Below are positions 14,175 through 15,082 of a stretch of DNA of 15,082 nucleotides, in pieces; the stretch's first letter is position 1; the number at the start of each line of letters is the position of its first letter. The notes beneath the pieces were generated by a model, which saw only the letters and a list, made by a program, of their open reading frames with translations, was not told the origin of the DNA and did no database searches. The translations under genes and the position numbers were made by a program. Source of the stretch: Chloroflexota bacterium (GTDB lineage Bacteria > Chloroflexota > Dehalococcoidia > Lucifugimonadales > VGZR01); the NCBI GenBank assembly GCA_027625225.1, contig JAQBWG010000020.1, positions 1-15,082 of the forward strand. The letters are read 5' to 3'.

Positions 14175-15082
14175 ATGCCTTCGCAGGATATCACCGGCAA
14201 GATTCAAACAGTACTCGGCCCTATCAAACCGTCACAACTCGGAGTCACGCTGACTCACGAACACCTGCTCATTGACCTTATGTCATACTTCACCATTCCC
14301 GACGAAGCGACGATGCGGTGGCATGCTGACCAGCCCATCACCATGGATATTTTGGGAAAGATTGGCAAGATTTGGTACCTCAACAAATTCAACCTTCAGC
14401 AGTATGACGTTGATTTAGCTATTGGGGAGATAAATAAGTATAGGTATGCCGGTGGCAACTCTGTGGTAGATACCACCAACATCGGCCTTGCTCGTGACCC
14501 ATTGGCACTTGCCCGAATTTCCCGCGCCACCGGTCTCAACGTCATCATGGGAGGTAGCTACTACGTTCCCATTGCCCATCCGGCGGATACAGACAAAAAG
14601 ACCGAAGACCAGTTCGCCCAGGAAATTATCCGCGACGTTACTATCGGAGTCGGTGACACCGGAATCAAAACCGGCGTCATCGGCGAGATTGGGTGTATGT
14701 ATCCGTTGAGCGAGACCACCAAACGCATCCTTCGCGGATCGGCCTACGCATCCATCGAAACCGGTTGCCCTATCACCATCCCCCCCGGCTTCGACGACCC
14801 ATCGGCTCACGAAATCCTTGGTGTCCTCACCAAAGCCGGTGTTGACCCTAAGAACATCATCATGGGGCACATCGGCCCTGCGCTTAGAGACCTCGGACTC
14901 TTAAAAGACCTTGCCCAGAGCGGCTGCTATATCCAGCACGACCTGTTCGGGTTTGAAAAGAGCGATATCGAATACCTCGGGAAGGTCGGTACCGGCATCT
15001 CCGATGTTCAACGGCTCGAACGGCTCGAATTCCTCATTGACAATGGTTTGGGTGGTCAGCTTCTCGTCGGACAAGACGTATG
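14175..15082 (+). CDS. Phosphotriesterase-family (amidohydrolase superfamily) protein, 3' end missing
   Basis: The frame is open from ATG 14175 to the window edge (302 codons), likely lacking a few dozen C-terminal residues. CAGGAGG seven bases upstream makes the start firm. Family features are THEHLLID with metal ligands His28 and His30, GVIGEIG with Glu171 as the likely bridging ligand in place of carboxylated lysine, MGHIG with His232, and LLVGQDV with Asp301. This places it with phosphotriesterase-like lactonases/esterases acting through a binuclear metal centre. The odd point is TGCPITIPPGF: the position after the fifth strand normally holds a metal-binding His (ITIHPG-like), but codon 203 (14781-14783) is CCC, Pro, inside a run of seven C. 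Either one ligand is really lost or this is a sequence error. It is divergent from the SDR. Confidence 0.92.
   Translation, partial: MPSQDITGKIQTVLGPIKPSQLGVTLTHEHLLIDLMSYFTIPDEATMRWHADQPITMDILGKIGKIWYLNKFNLQQYDVDLAIGEINKYRYAGGNSVVDTTNIGLARDPLALARISRATGLNVIMGGSYYVPIAHPADTDKKTEDQFAQEIIRDVTIGVGDTGIKTGVIGEIGCMYPLSETTKRILRGSAYASIETGCPITIPPGFDDPSAHEILGVLTKAGVDPKNIIMGHIGPALRDLGLLKDLAQSGCYIQHDLFGFEKSDIEYLGKVGTGISDVQRLERLEFLIDNGLGGQLLVGQDV

Overview
The window looks like ordinary chromosomal DNA from a free-living heterotrophic bacterium of moderate G+C content, densely packed with metabolic genes. The mix is a sodium-pump decarboxylase, a stand-alone molybdopterin oxidoreductase subunit, a family 5 peptide-type binding protein, beta-propeller proteins, an amidase, an SDR and a phosphotriesterase-like hydrolase. 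It resembles uncultured Chloroflexota (SAR202 or Dehalococcoidia-like). That is an inference from gene content only; no rRNA or other marker gene is present. I see no phage, transposon, CRISPR array, tRNA or rRNA.

Left part (1-3006): 5-oxoprolinase genes pxpA and the 5' end of pxpB run leftward. Head to head with them, a three-gene rightward operon encodes a small gamma-like membrane subunit, the beta subunit and the biotin carrier of a Na+-translocating decarboxylase. No carboxyltransferase (alpha) subunit is in view. The two units appear to share a compact divergent promoter with overlapping -35 boxes.

Middle part (3009-8628): a leftward seven-bladed SBBP-repeat lipoprotein, possibly leaderless, is divergent from a rightward series. 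That series is an aldo/keto reductase (with an inverted repeat between its -35 and -10), a multi-pass DUF6159-like membrane protein, and a xanthine dehydrogenase-type molybdenum subunit without its FAD and Fe-S partners.

Right part (8625-14045): leftward genes encode an orphan ABC-type substrate-binding protein and an upstream zinc-ribbon/TM/PQQ-propeller membrane protein that overlaps it. These are preceded by a consensus promoter and a roughly 220-nt, apparently structured leader ending in a 13-bp perfect hairpin. Further upstream is an amidase-SDR pair. Divergent from the SDR, a phosphotriesterase-family gene runs off the right end.

The best candidates for something undescribed are the structured leader RNA (about 11809-12031), the loss of one metal-ligand histidine in the phosphotriesterase homologue, the Lys-to-Arg change in the SDR active site, and the alpha-less decarboxylase cluster head to head with 5-oxoprolinase. 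I did not find a convincing multi-gene defence or mobile system.
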